Source of the DNA: Acidovorax sp. CCYZU-2555
Lineage (GTDB): Bacteria; Pseudomonadota; Gammaproteobacteria; Burkholderiales; Burkholderiaceae_C
Reading direction: 5' to 3'
Assembly: GCF_018413525.1 (NCBI RefSeq)
Contig: NZ_JAHCDD010000012.1
Location: 29,413 to 93,412 of the forward strand
Length of the DNA stretch: 64,000 nucleotides
Shown: positions 1-8,058 of the stretch, in pieces
How the letters are laid out: the number at the start of each line of letters is the position of its first letter
Numbering within the stretch: position 1 is the stretch's first letter
The notes under the pieces: generated by a model
What the model was told of the DNA's origin: nothing
Database searches by the model: none
Seen by the model: only the letters and a program-made list of their open reading frames with translations
Made by a program: the position numbers and the translations under genes

Positions 1-96
1 CGGCAAGGCAATGAACATGGCGAGGATGCGCGGTTGGGTGATGGCCAGCGTCTTGATGAAAGACACAGCCTCATCGTAGGTAACCGGCAGCTCCAT
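1..96 (-). CDS. sctT: T3SS export apparatus protein SctT, N-terminal part
   Basis: Only the first 32 codons are present; the gene runs off the left end of the window. SctT (YscT/SpaR/FliR family) is an inner-membrane protein of the export gate with SctR and SctS. The visible residues start MELPVTYDEA and lead into a hydrophobic segment, as expected for the first membrane helix. The identification rests mainly on position, directly after sctR and sctS in the usual R-S-T order, 20 bases downstream of sctS. A perfect copy of the locus promoter motif spans the start codon (see the entry at 77-104), so part of the downstream region may be transcribed separately. Because most of the gene is missing, nothing can be said about its integrity. 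Confidence 0.8.
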   Translation of the reverse strand, partial: MELPVTYDEAVSFIKTLAITQPRILAMFIALP

Positions 97-104
97 GGGG
101 TTCC
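77..104 (-). promoter_or_regulatory. HrpL/BtrS-like ECF sigma promoter motif at the start of sctT
   Basis: On the minus strand this reads GGAACC (104-99), 14 bases, then GTTAC (84-80) and NNA ending at 77. It is an exact match to the motif found at three other T3SS positions in this window. It overlaps the sctT start codon (96-94), so a transcript starting about 7 bases after it would begin inside sctT and serve genes beyond the left edge, such as sctU or sctC if they lie there. Function is inferred; a match in coding sequence could be coincidental. Confidence 0.5.
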
Positions 105-116
105 CTGCGCGGGCGC

Positions 117-386
117 TCAGTGGGCCAGGCCGGGCAGAGCGTCGAAGATCTGCACGGTGAAATTGAACATCTCGCCGCCGACCCAGCGCGCGGTCAGCAG
201 AATGGTGACCGAGACGGCGATCAGCTTGATGCCGAACGACAGCGTCTGCTCCTGGATCTGCGTGAGCGCCTGGAACAGCGAGAACAGCGTGCCGACAACG
301 GAGCCGACGATGATCGGCGGCAGCGACAGCCAGAGCACCAGGTACAGCGCCTGGGTGAAGTAGGCGGCAACATCAACGGATTGCAT
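117..386 (-). CDS. sctS: T3SS export apparatus protein SctS
   Basis: This 89-residue protein belongs to the SctS/YscS/FliQ family, a small two-helix inner-membrane component of the export gate that packs around SctR and SctT. Two long hydrophobic segments are visible (about residues 14-38 and 50-67) joined by a polar loop with QALTQIQEQTL, the family hallmark. The length matches the family (86-90 residues). The ATG at 386-384 is preceded by AAAGGA at a suitable distance. It lies 20 bases downstream of sctR and 20 bases upstream of sctT in the same operon. Confidence 0.95.
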   Translation of the reverse strand: MQSVDVAAYFTQALYLVLWLSLPPIIVGSVVGTLFSLFQALTQIQEQTLSFGIKLIAVSVTILLTARWVGGEMFNFTVQIFDALPGLAH

Positions 387-406
387 AAAGAGCGTCCTTT
401 GCGGGG

Positions 407-1054
407 TCAGGCGTAGGTGAGCACCAGTCCCTGGATCAGGCGCGACCAGCCATCGACCATGACGAACAGGAACAGCTTGAGCGGCAGCGAGATCGTGACC
501 GGCGAGACCATCATCATCCCCATGGCCAGCAGGATGTTGGAGACGATCAGGTCGATCACCACGAAGGGCAGGTAGATGAGAAAACCGATCTGGAACGCGG
601 CGGTGAGCTCCGACACCACGAAGGCCGGCATCAGCACGATGAAGTCGCGCTCGGTCATGCCTTCGGACAGGCGTGGACCCCACATGCGCTGGGCCGTGCG
701 CACGAAGAAGTCGCGTTGCTCGATGCGGCTGTTCTTGAGCATGAACTCGCGCAGCGGCTCGGCGCCGTCGCGCACGCCGCTGACCAGCGTGGGAACGCTC
801 TTGAGGGTTTCGGGCTGGGCGGTGAGCCGGTCGAACATGTGCATGCCGACCGGGGCCATCACGTAGACCGACAGGATCAGCGCCATGCCGTACAGCGCCA
901 GGTTGGGCGGCATCTGCTGCACGCCCAGCGCATTGCGCAGCAGCGACATGACGACGGCGATCTTGAGGAACGAAGTGCTGACGACGACCAGCGTGGGCAG
1001 CATCGCCATCAGCGCCAGCATGACCGCCAGCGTGATCGGATCGAAGTTGTTCAT
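407..1054 (-). CDS. sctR: T3SS export apparatus protein SctR
   Basis: This 215-residue protein of the SctR/YscR/FliP family forms the core of the export gate in the inner membrane. Visible family marks are the N-terminal helix followed by STSFLKIAVVMSLLRNALG, the segment QQMPPN, and the C-terminal helices with the MGMMMVSPVTISLPLKL signature. The length is normal. The start overlaps the sctQ stop by four bases (ATGA at 1051-1054), which suggests translational coupling. Confidence 0.97.
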   Translation of the reverse strand: MNNFDPITLAVMLALMAMLPTLVVVSTSFLKIAVVMSLLRNALGVQQMPPNLALYGMALILSVYVMAPVGMHMFDRLTAQPETLKSVPTLVSGVRDGAEPLREFMLKNSRIEQRDFFVRTAQRMWGPRLSEGMTERDFIVLMPAFVVSELTAAFQIGFLIYLPFVVIDLIVSNILLAMGMMMVSPVTISLPLKLFLFVMVDGWSRLIQGLVLTYA

Positions 1055-2139
1055 GCTGCGGCCGGGTGGTTGGCGGCGAACAGCTGGCGCACCGATACGC
1101 CCAGCAGGCCGTCGATTTCTACAAGTTCACCTTCGCCGATCAGCGCGCCATTCGCCCGGATGCGCACGGCGCTGGTCAGCGGATGATCCAGCTGTATGGC
1201 CTGGCCGGGCTGCAGCGCGCGCAATTCGGCCAGAGTGAAACTGATCGCGCCCAGATCGAACGACAGGCGAACCGGGATGGCGTCGAAGCTCGTGGCTTCG
1301 TTGAGGGGCGGGTCAAGAGCGGGCATGGCGTGGTTCCAGGGCTGGACAACGGTGAGAAAAGGAGCGGGCGCGGCGGCGGTGTCATCCGCGTGCGCGGCTT
1401 CGGCAGGCAGCTGCACATGCAGGCCGCCGGCGCCCGGGGCCTGAAGCCACAGCACGCGATCGGCATGCACGAAGCTGTGCGCCAGCGGCACCACATCGCC
1501 CGCGCCCAGTTGCTGCAGCTCCTCGACATCGAGCGTTGCGTAGCCGATGTCGAGGTACAGGTTCAAGGGCAGGGCGGCGTTTGCCAGCGGGCCGGAGCGC
1601 GGCGGCAGGGCCGATGCCAGGCCGGCCATCAGCAGCAGGCCCAGGCTGTCGCTGCGCAGCAGCCCGGCGATCGCCTGGCGGCCGTCGCGCGCATCGAGTT
1701 GCAGCGCAAACGCATGGGGCAGCGGTGCGGGCGGCTGGCCGCCGGCCACGGCAATCAGCTGGGGGGCGCCGCGACCCAGTCGCTCCAATTGGCCCAGCAG
1801 TTCGTCGAGCGCAGCGGCCAGCGCCTGGGCCTGCATCTCGGCGGGCAGGGGCGGCAGCGCGGCGCCGTCGAGCAGGGCCGACAGCAGCTGATCGCTCGCC
1901 GCCTGGGGCAGCTGCAGTTGCAGCTGCGCGCCGGCCCACTCGATGCAGGTCAGCGTGTCGCTGGCCTGCGATGGCCAGGGGGCCTCGATGATGGGGCGCA
2001 GGCTGGCCAGCCACTGCGTGCCGCCGGCGTGCAACGGCATCCCCATGGCCCGCTGAGCGATGGTCGTGTGGGCCTGCGCTTCGTTGCGTGACAGCTGTGG
2101 CGGTTGCCAGGAGGCCGGGGCGGGAAGGGATGTGGACAT
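1051..2139 (-). CDS. sctQ: T3SS cytoplasmic ring (C-ring/sorting platform) protein SctQ
   Basis: The 362-residue protein matches the SctQ/YscQ family, which builds the cytosolic sorting platform with SctK, SctL and SctN. The diagnostic region is the C-terminal SpoA domain (about residues 288-355), with a pattern like IPVRLSFDLGAISFTLAEL and GLLGVSVRQLF. The long N-terminal part is poorly conserved and alanine-rich, as usual. An in-frame ATG at codon 272 (1326-1324) could initiate a 91-residue SpoA-only product like the internal-start YscQ-C. It overlaps sctR by four bases and follows sctP by 24 bases. Confidence 0.92.
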   Translation of the reverse strand: MSTSLPAPASWQPPQLSRNEAQAHTTIAQRAMGMPLHAGGTQWLASLRPIIEAPWPSQASDTLTCIEWAGAQLQLQLPQAASDQLLSALLDGAALPPLPAEMQAQALAAALDELLGQLERLGRGAPQLIAVAGGQPPAPLPHAFALQLDARDGRQAIAGLLRSDSLGLLLMAGLASALPPRSGPLANAALPLNLYLDIGYATLDVEELQQLGAGDVVPLAHSFVHADRVLWLQAPGAGGLHVQLPAEAAHADDTAAAPAPFLTVVQPWNHAMPALDPPLNEATSFDAIPVRLSFDLGAISFTLAELRALQPGQAIQLDHPLTSAVRIRANGALIGEGELVEIDGLLGVSVRQLFAANHPAAA

Positions 2140-2163
2140 CGGGGGAAATGGAAAAGGAGAAAG

Positions 2164-2751
2164 TCAGTGGTTCGCATCGACCTGCAGCAGGCAGGGGTCT
2201 TCGGGATCGTCTGTCTGTACCTCCACGCGCACGTCGCGCTGCAAGCGTTGCACCAGTCCTTCGGCGAACCAGTTCGCGCCGGCGCTGAGCCGTTCGCGCG
2301 AGCCTTCGTCGCTGCAGGTGAAGCGGGCCACCAGGCGCCCCGCTTCCTCGAAGACATCGACGACCACGCCCGGCAGCTGCGCATCGGCCAGCTTGATCTG
2401 CACGCCGCGCCGGCCCTGGCTGCCGTCGCCCACCAGCAGGCGGCTGGCCATCTGCTCGAGGGCGGGCGTCAGCGCGGCGGCTGCCGACGGTGGCTGCTGG
2501 GCGAGGCCTGCGGAGGCGGGTTGAAACAGGTCGAACGGGCTGGCCGCGGTGTGGGTGGGTGCGGCGGCCGCGGCTTGGGGCGCGGGCGCCGCATGGCGCT
2601 GCTGGGCCAGCAGGTCGCGCAGGTTCTTGCCCTGGTCCGCGAGCTGCTGCTGGCTGCGAGCGTCGGTCTGGCCCGGCGTGTCGGAGGACGTGCCGAACGC
2701 ATTGCCCGACGGCACGCCGACATCGAGATGGATGGGGCGTTCAGAGCGCAT
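2164..2751 (-). CDS. sctP: Probable T3SS needle-length/substrate-switch protein SctP
   Basis: The 195-residue protein sits between sctO and sctQ, the normal place of sctP (YscP/HrpP/BscP). The N-terminal half is low-complexity, rich in Gln, Ala and Pro, as expected for the variable ruler region. The C-terminal half (about 110-190) is more compact, with alternating hydrophobic residues that could form the conserved substrate-specificity-switch domain. The start ATG at 2751 overlaps the sctO stop by one base (TGATG). It is short for a ruler protein compared with YscP, so the needle may be short or length control may be different. Assignment is by position and composition. Confidence 0.75.
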   Translation of the reverse strand: MRSERPIHLDVGVPSGNAFGTSSDTPGQTDARSQQQLADQGKNLRDLLAQQRHAAPAPQAAAAAPTHTAASPFDLFQPASAGLAQQPPSAAAALTPALEQMASRLLVGDGSQGRRGVQIKLADAQLPGVVVDVFEEAGRLVARFTCSDEGSRERLSAGANWFAEGLVQRLQRDVRVEVQTDDPEDPCLLQVDANH

Positions 2752-3254
2752 CAGGGGCTTTCTCCGTCGGTGGTGTTCCAGTCTTCGCGCTCGCGCACGA
2801 CGCTTGCGGCCTCTTCCATTTCGAGGTCTTCGCGGCGCTCGGATTCGAGCGCTTCGATCGATGCGAAGGTACTGGCCAGGTCGATGAACTTGGATGTCTG
2901 GCGCGCCGCTTCCTTGTGCAGCACGCGCGCCTGATCGAAGCGCTGCTCGGCTTCTTCGAGCGCGCGCTGCGCGGCGTCCAGCGCGTCCTGTTGCTGCTGC
3001 TCGCGCTGGCGCAGCGCGGCGACGGCCTGGTACACATCTTCGATCTCGCGCAAGCGCACCTGGCGGGCGTACAGGTCTGCGTAGAGCTGCTGTTCGGCGA
3101 GCACGCCTTCGGCCAGCAGCCGCGCGAGCAGGGCTTCGGCGGCCAGGCGCTCCTGCTGGACCTGCTGCAAGGCGTGGCGCCGCTCGCGCATCGCGGCCTC
3201 GGCCTGGCCTTCGCGAAAGCGCTTGATCGCCAGCAGATCGCGCAGCATTTTCAT
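2751..3254 (-). CDS. sctO: T3SS ATPase-associated stalk protein SctO
   Basis: The 167-residue protein is almost entirely predicted coiled coil, dense in Arg, Glu, Gln and Ala heptads, as in SctO/YscO/FliJ. This protein is the central stalk that links the SctN hexamer to the export gate protein SctV. The N-terminus ([15 protein letters not shown]) resembles other SctO proteins. Its start overlaps the sctN stop by four bases and its stop overlaps the sctP start by one base, so the three genes are probably translationally coupled. Confidence 0.88.
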   Translation of the reverse strand: MKMLRDLLAIKRFREGQAEAAMRERRHALQQVQQERLAAEALLARLLAEGVLAEQQLYADLYARQVRLREIEDVYQAVAALRQREQQQQDALDAAQRALEEAEQRFDQARVLHKEAARQTSKFIDLASTFASIEALESERREDLEMEEAASVVREREDWNTTDGESP

Positions 3255-4618
3255 CGCGCGCCTCCGACCAGTTTTTCGAGCGCGGCCAGCGTGTCCGCAA
3301 GGCTCGAGTTCTCGTGCGTGCGCTGCTTCAGGAAGCCGCGAATCGCCTCCATCTTGTCGATGGCTTCATCCGTGGTCGGATCGCCGCCGCGCTTGTACTC
3401 GCCGATCTTGACCAGCAGATCGACTTCCTCGTACTTCGCCATGAGTTCGCGCAGCCGCCCGGCCATGCGCTTGTGCTCGGGCGTGATCACCGCATTCATC
3501 ACGCGCGAGGCCGAGGCCAGCACGTCGATCGCCGGATAGTGGTTGGCGGCGGCCAGCTTGCGCGACAGCACGATGTGGCCGTCGAGAATCGAGCGGGTTT
3601 CGTCGGCGATCGGCTCGGTCATGTCGTCGCCCTCGACCAGCACCGTGTAGAGCGCGGTGATCGAGCCCTTGTCGTTCATGCCCACGCGCTCCATGAGCTT
3701 GGGCAGCGTCGCGAACACCGAGGGCGGGTAGCCGCGGCGTGTCGGCGGCTCGCCCGCGGCCAGGCCGATCTCGCGCTGGGCGCGCGCGAAGCGCGTCACC
3801 GAGTCCATCAGGAACAGCACTTTCTTGCCCTGGTCGCGGAAGTATTCGGCGATGGCCGTGGCCACATAGGCGGCCTTGGCGCGCTCCATGGACGACTTGT
3901 CGCTGGTCGCGCAGACGATCACGCTCTTCTTGCGGCCCTCCTCGCCGAGTTCGACTTCGAGGAATTCGCGCACTTCGCGGCCGCGTTCGCCGATCAGCGC
4001 GACCACGGTCACGTCGACGTCGGCGCCCTTGACCAGCATGCCCATCAGCGTCGACTTGCCGCCGCCCGCGGCCGCGAAGATGCCCATGCGCTGGCCTTCG
4101 CCGCAGGTCAGCACGGAGTCCAGCGCGCGCACGCCGAGCTCCAGCGGCTGGCTGATGATGCGCCGCTTGAGCGGGTCGGGCGCTTCGGCGAACACCGGGT
4201 AGAACTTGCTGGCTTCGAGCGGGCCGCGCTCGGCCTCGTCGAGCGGCCGGCCCAGGCCGTCGAGCACCCGGCCCAGCAGGCCGAAGCCCACGGGAACCAG
4301 GTGGGCGCGGCCTGTGGGAATCACTTCGGTCGCCGCCGATATGCCGTACATGTCGCCTATGGGCGTGAGCAGCGCCGCATCGCGCGCAAAGCCGACCACC
4401 TCGGCCTTCATCTCGAAGTCTTCGCCGGGATTGCGCAGCACGCAGACTTCGCCGACTTTCACCGTCGGCACCACGGCGCGGATGATGGTGCCTATGACCT
4501 GGGTCACGCGGCCCTTGATCTGCAGCATGGGCGCGTCGTCGAGCGCGAGCTGCATCATTTCGGCGATGTAGTCGAACTGGCGCAGCGCGCGCACACCGGG
4601 TTTGATGCTGGTGCTCAT
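3251..4618 (-). CDS. sctN: T3SS ATPase SctN
   Basis: This 455-residue F1-type ATPase detaches chaperones and unfolds substrates at the base of the T3SS. The Walker A motif AAAGGGKST is visible near residue 180, followed by [10 protein letters not shown] and a Walker B region [21 protein letters not shown]. The SctN/FliI signature [17 protein letters not shown] is also present. Length and domain order are normal. The start at 4618 overlaps the sctL stop (ATGA, 4615-4618). No key residue appears lost. Confidence 0.98.
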   Translation of the reverse strand: MSTSIKPGVRALRQFDYIAEMMQLALDDAPMLQIKGRVTQVIGTIIRAVVPTVKVGEVCVLRNPGEDFEMKAEVVGFARDAALLTPIGDMYGISAATEVIPTGRAHLVPVGFGLLGRVLDGLGRPLDEAERGPLEASKFYPVFAEAPDPLKRRIISQPLELGVRALDSVLTCGEGQRMGIFAAAGGGKSTLMGMLVKGADVDVTVVALIGERGREVREFLEVELGEEGRKKSVIVCATSDKSSMERAKAAYVATAIAEYFRDQGKKVLFLMDSVTRFARAQREIGLAAGEPPTRRGYPPSVFATLPKLMERVGMNDKGSITALYTVLVEGDDMTEPIADETRSILDGHIVLSRKLAAANHYPAIDVLASASRVMNAVITPEHKRMAGRLRELMAKYEEVDLLVKIGEYKRGGDPTTDEAIDKMEAIRGFLKQRTHENSSLADTLAALEKLVGGAR

Positions 4619-5256
4619 ACGCGGCTGCCCAGCACTTTCTGGAAGGCCTTTTCGAGCGCCGCGATCTGGCCTTCGATGCTGGCTTCGACCAGGCCGATTT
4701 CGCTTTCCAGGATACAGGCGTGCAGCCCCAGCCGACCGTCGGCGAGGATGTCCAGGTAGCCCACGCCGGGATAGGCCGACAGCAGGTCGTTGATGCGCGC
4801 GCGCACCACCTCGACCTGTTGTGGATGCAGACGCAGCGTCATCTGTTTCTGGTTGCGCACCACCGACAGCGCGTTCCTGACGACGATCAGCACGCGGTCG
4901 GCGTCGCTGTAGTCGTCGATGATCTTGCGCACCGCGCCCATCACCAGCGCCACCATGTCGGCTTCGACCTGGGCGAAATACTCGACCGTGCGGCCCACGG
5001 TCTCTATCATTTTCTCGGCCTGGGTCATCTGCGCTTCGGCCAGGCCATCGGCATAGCCGCGCCGGCATTCCTCGTCGTAGGCGGCCTGGGCGCCGGCGGC
5101 AATCGCCAGGGCCTGGTCCTGGGCCGCGCCGATCAGCGCTTCGGCCTGTCCCCAGGCGGCGATCTCCGCGGCGCGCAGTACCCGCGTGCCGGGAGCGATG
5201 CGTGCCTGCAGCTTGCGCTGCGGCGTCAGTGGATCGTGGGGAATGAGGAAAGCCAT
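4615..5256 (-). CDS. sctL: T3SS ATPase regulator/stator SctL
   Basis: This 213-residue protein matches the SctL/YscL/FliH family, a peripheral stator that binds SctN and connects it to SctQ. It starts with the short conserved motif [11 protein letters not shown], followed by an alpha-helical middle region and a C-terminal domain with [17 protein letters not shown], typical of the family. The start codon lies inside the end of sctK (31-base overlap) and the stop overlaps sctN by four bases, indicating tight coupling of sctK, sctL and sctN. Confidence 0.94.
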   Translation of the reverse strand: MAFLIPHDPLTPQRKLQARIAPGTRVLRAAEIAAWGQAEALIGAAQDQALAIAAGAQAAYDEECRRGYADGLAEAQMTQAEKMIETVGRTVEYFAQVEADMVALVMGAVRKIIDDYSDADRVLIVVRNALSVVRNQKQMTLRLHPQQVEVVRARINDLLSAYPGVGYLDILADGRLGLHACILESEIGLVEASIEGQIAALEKAFQKVLGSRV

Positions 5257-5903
5257 TCGGGCTCCAGGAAGTGCAAGGTCTGCAGGCACAGGCGGCAGGC
5301 CTGCGGGGACGTCATGCCGCTGGCTTCGCGGGATGCGGGCGATTCGGCATCGAGTGGCAGTTTCCAGTCGGCGCGGCGGCGCAGCGGCGCGGGTGCGTCG
5401 TGCCAGCTCTGCGCCAGCAGGCCCGCGCCCAGCAGGTCGGCGCCCGCGGCCAGCCCCAGACGCAGCCAGGGGCGCGCGTCCGCCAGGCCCGGGTGCAGCG
5501 CCGCGCCTTCCAGGCAGACCCAGTCCCATGCGGCGCTGCCTAGCGCCTCGCGGGCCGCGCTGACTTCGCTGCGCTTGATGCGCAGGCGCAGATTTTTTCC
5601 CAGCAGCAGCAGCCCCGCATGCCGGGCCGTGGCCTGCAGCAGCGCGGGCGCGGCCAGGGCCAGCGGCGTTGCGGCATGCGCCAGGTCGCGCACCGGCTGT
5701 GCGTCGGCCTGCAGGCGTTCGAGCAGCAAGGCAGACCATTGGCGGTGCCATTGCCGCGCGGCGGCTGGCGCGGCAAGCCAGTCGCCCGCCGTCGCCTGCT
5801 GCGGCAGCCAGAGCGCGGCGCGGCTCGGGTGCAGCTCCAGGCTGGGCAGCAGGTTGAAACGCTGCAGCGGCGCTGATTGGAGAGCGGGGCGGGGGGTGTT
5901 CAC
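5226..5903 (-). CDS. sctK: T3SS sorting-platform protein SctK
   Basis: The 225-residue protein occupies the sctK position between sctJ and sctL and matches the SctK/YscK family, which links the SctQ platform to the inner-membrane ring. Seen features are an N-terminal [13 protein letters not shown] segment and a tryptophan- and leucine-rich helical body. A GTG at 5903 is proposed as start because it overlaps the sctJ stop as GTGTGA; no in-frame ATG is available near the beginning. SctK proteins diverge strongly, so the call depends partly on position. Confidence 0.82.
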   Translation of the reverse strand: MNTPRPALQSAPLQRFNLLPSLELHPSRAALWLPQQATAGDWLAAPAAARQWHRQWSALLLERLQADAQPVRDLAHAATPLALAAPALLQATARHAGLLLLGKNLRLRIKRSEVSAAREALGSAAWDWVCLEGAALHPGLADARPWLRLGLAAGADLLGAGLLAQSWHDAPAPLRRRADWKLPLDAESPASREASGMTSPQACRLCLQTLHFLEPEWLSSFPTIH

Positions 5904-6721
5904 ACAACCTCGGCAGTCAGGTTGGACGAGGCCGGCGTGAGCAGCTTGCGGTAGCGCCACAGGCCAAAGGCCAGTGCGGCGAGCGCGACGACGGCAATGG
6001 CGACCAGCGACCAGAGCAGCAGCGACAGTCCGGAGGCTGTCTGCGCGGGCACTTCGAAACCCCAGACCGTCTGGTGTGCGGCTTCGGGCGCGGCGGCGCC
6101 GGCGCCGGCGCGCGCCTGGGAGGCGACAAACACCACCGACACGCGGTCTGCGGTCAGGCTCGGGATGCTGTTCGTGACCAGGCGGCGGATCTGCGGCTGG
6201 ATGATCTCGAGGTTGTAGCCGTCCTGGTGCTTGATGAAGACCGCGGCCGTCGACGGCACGCCGGTCTCGCCGGCCGTGCCGCGCTCGGGCAGCACCACAT
6301 GCACGCGCGCCGCCAGCACGCCGTCGATCTTGGACAGCGTGTTCGACAGCTCCTGCGACAGCGCGTAGATGTAGCGCGCGCGCTCTTCCAGCGGCGAGGA
6401 AATCAAGCCCTCTTTCTTGAACACCTGGCCCATGCCGGCAAAGCGCTCGCGCGGCAGACCGTTGTCGCGCAGCACCTCGAGTGCGCGGCCGACATCCGCC
6501 GAGGCCACGCGCACGCCGACCATGCCTTCCTTGCCCGGCACCTTCTCGGTGGGGATGGAGGACTTGATCAGTGCGGCCAGCACCTCGTTGGCTTCCTCTT
6601 CGGGAATCGCACCCATGAGATCCACGCGCCCGCCGCAGGCGGCAAGCGTCAGGCAGGTTCCCAGCACGAGCATTTGCAGCCCGCTGCGCAGCCATTGCGG
6701 TGCAGAAAGTCGGAAGTTCAT
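5900..6721 (-). CDS. sctJ: T3SS inner-ring lipoprotein SctJ
   Basis: This 273-residue lipoprotein of the SctJ/YscJ/FliF family forms the inner-membrane ring. It has an N-terminal signal with a lipobox (LTLAAC, lipidated Cys29), the two periplasmic ring-building domains (about 30-190, including EEEANEVLAALIKSSIPTEK and LPRERFAGMGQVF), and a C-terminal transmembrane helix at about 233-255. The domain order and length are normal. It overlaps sctI by four bases. Confidence 0.97.
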   Translation of the reverse strand: MNFRLSAPQWLRSGLQMLVLGTCLTLAACGGRVDLMGAIPEEEANEVLAALIKSSIPTEKVPGKEGMVGVRVASADVGRALEVLRDNGLPRERFAGMGQVFKKEGLISSPLEERARYIYALSQELSNTLSKIDGVLAARVHVVLPERGTAGETGVPSTAAVFIKHQDGYNLEIIQPQIRRLVTNSIPSLTADRVSVVFVASQARAGAGAAAPEAAHQTVWGFEVPAQTASGLSLLLWSLVAIAVVALAALAFGLWRYRKLLTPASSNLTAEVV

Positions 6722-7131
6722 TGCACGCGCACCAGTTGGTCGAAGTTCTGGGTGGAGCGGCTGATGGCCTTGCCCATCAGGTCGTATTGCACCGAGGCCT
6801 GGGTCATGTGCAGCTGCAGGCTCAGCATCTGCTGCATGTTCATGGCCGTGCTGTCGGGGCTCAGCGTTTCGGCGGCGCGCGTCCAGCTGGTGCGGAAGTC
6901 GTTGGAGACGCTCTGCATGCCGCTCAGCACCCGGTCGCCGAAGCTCTGCGGGCCGATGGCAGCGGCCTGGGCCGTGGTGGTGGCCGCCGCAGCGCTGACG
7001 GCGTCGGGCGCCGCAGGCTGCATCAAGGCGGCGAACCGCTGCACCGCGGTCGCATCGGGTGCGGCCGCCACCGGCGTGGCGGACAGCGCGGGTTCCAGGC
7101 GTGCGGAGGAAAGGCTGGTAATGATTTCCAT
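6718..7131 (-). CDS. sctI: T3SS inner rod protein SctI
   Basis: This 137-residue protein lies just upstream of sctJ and matches the SctI/YscI family, which connects the needle to the export gate. The N-terminal half is alanine-rich and disordered-looking, while the C-terminal about 60 residues form the amphipathic helix region with MQQMLSLQLHMTQASVQYDLMGKAISR, here named only by its position (about 97-123). An in-frame TTG exists at 7143, but the ATG at 7131 with GGGG upstream is preferred. The stop overlaps sctJ (ATGA). Confidence 0.88.
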   Translation of the reverse strand: MEIITSLSSARLEPALSATPVAAAPDATAVQRFAALMQPAAPDAVSAAAATTTAQAAAIGPQSFGDRVLSGMQSVSNDFRTSWTRAAETLSPDSTAMNMQQMLSLQLHMTQASVQYDLMGKAISRSTQNFDQLVRVQ

Positions 7132-7146
7132 GAAGTTCCCCAAGGG

Positions 7147-7569
7147 TCAATTGACAAGAGCAGGCTCGGGCGGCGATGCGGCGCTGAGCGCTTCGCCCAG
7201 CAGTCCCGCCGCAAGCAGCGCGCCGGGCGAGGCATCGGCCTGGCGTGCGCGGCCCACGATCTGGCGCAGCACATAAGTGCTTTCGCCACGGCGTTCGGCA
7301 AATTGCAGGGCCAGGCCCTTGAAGGCCTCGAGCATGTCCAGCTCGGGGCCGCGGGGCAGATGGACCGTGTCCAGCCGCTGCACGGCGTCACCGGCGCGTC
7401 CGGCATTGAGCAGCGCGGTCGCCAGGCCCACATAGGCAAAAGAGCGGTCGGGTCGCAACAGCGCCAGCGCTTCGAAGATGCGCAGCGCTGCCGCTACATC
7501 CCCTCGGCCGGCGGCGAGAAAGCCGACCTGGGTGAGCAACTGGAGATCGTCCTTGCTAGGCAGTGGCAT
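7147..7569 (-). CDS. TPR-type T3SS protein, positional equivalent of YscG
   Basis: This 140-residue all-helical protein carries TPR-like repeats (for example GRGDVAAALRIFEALALLRP at about residues 22-41). It sits directly upstream of sctI-J-K-L, where yscG lies in Yersinia. YscG forms a cytoplasmic chaperone complex with YscE for the needle subunit; a YscE-like gene is present at 19855-20154, so the pair would be complete. The start overlaps the upstream chaperone gene by 14 bases. Sequence identity to YscG cannot be confirmed by eye; a HrpB1/HrpK-type TPR protein is an alternative. Confidence 0.6.
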   Translation of the reverse strand: MPLPSKDDLQLLTQVGFLAAGRGDVAAALRIFEALALLRPDRSFAYVGLATALLNAGRAGDAVQRLDTVHLPRGPELDMLEAFKGLALQFAERRGESTYVLRQIVGRARQADASPGALLAAGLLGEALSAASPPEPALVN

Positions 7570-8047
7570 GCTGGGCCTGCTCGGTCAGTGTCTGCAGCAG
7601 CAGCTCGGCGCGCGCCAGCATGGTCGCGTCCGCAGGCAAGGCCAGGCGGCGCACCTGCTGCAGGATCTGGCGTGCGGCTTCGGTGGCACCGGTGGCCACC
7701 AAGGCTTCGACCAGCAGCAGCGCAATCGTGCAGGACTCGGGCTTCACATACAGCGCCAGCGACAGCAGATCCACGGCCATGTGGGGATCGTCTTCCTGGG
7801 TCGCGCAACTGGCACGCGCGCAGAGGTAGTCGGGATGCGTTGGCGCATACAGCAACAAGAACGAGAAATAGGCTCTGGCCTGCGGCACCTGCCCCGATTG
7901 CAGCAAGGCGCAGGCCATCGCATAGACCGTGTCCAGGCTGGACTCGCTCAGGCGCTGGCTGCCCGGCAGCTTCTCCAGGTCGCTGACGTAGTTGGCGACC
8001 ATGGCGTCGATGCGATGGGCGGTGTCGTTGGCAGAAGTGGATGTCAT
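7556..8047 (-). CDS. Second LcrH/SycD-like T3SS chaperone (BcrH2-like)
   Basis: This 163-residue helical protein has TPR-like repeats (ALLQSGQVPQARAYFSFLLL and ARASCATQEDDPHMAVDLLS) resembling SycD/LcrH class II chaperones, which bind hydrophobic translocators in the cytoplasm. It follows sctB by 11 bases, the position of bcrH2 in the Bordetella bsc locus. The first chaperone lies at 10359-10865, so SctE and SctB may each have their own chaperone, or this one may serve another substrate. Its stop overlaps the downstream TPR gene. Confidence 0.72.
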   Translation of the reverse strand: MTSTSANDTAHRIDAMVANYVSDLEKLPGSQRLSESSLDTVYAMACALLQSGQVPQARAYFSFLLLYAPTHPDYLCARASCATQEDDPHMAVDLLSLALYVKPESCTIALLLVEALVATGATEAARQILQQVRRLALPADATMLARAELLLQTLTEQAQHATA

Positions 8048-8058
8048 GGCGGGTCCGC

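Noticed and set aside
3314..4759. Long open frame on the plus strand opposite sctN and sctL
   Set aside because: Antisense shadow of GC-rich genes; composition dominated by His, Arg and Gly with no domain; the minus strand encodes clear SctN and SctL.
7131..7143. Longer SctI from a TTG at 7143
   Set aside because: The ATG at 7131 has a better ribosome site (GGGG) and gives the family's usual length.
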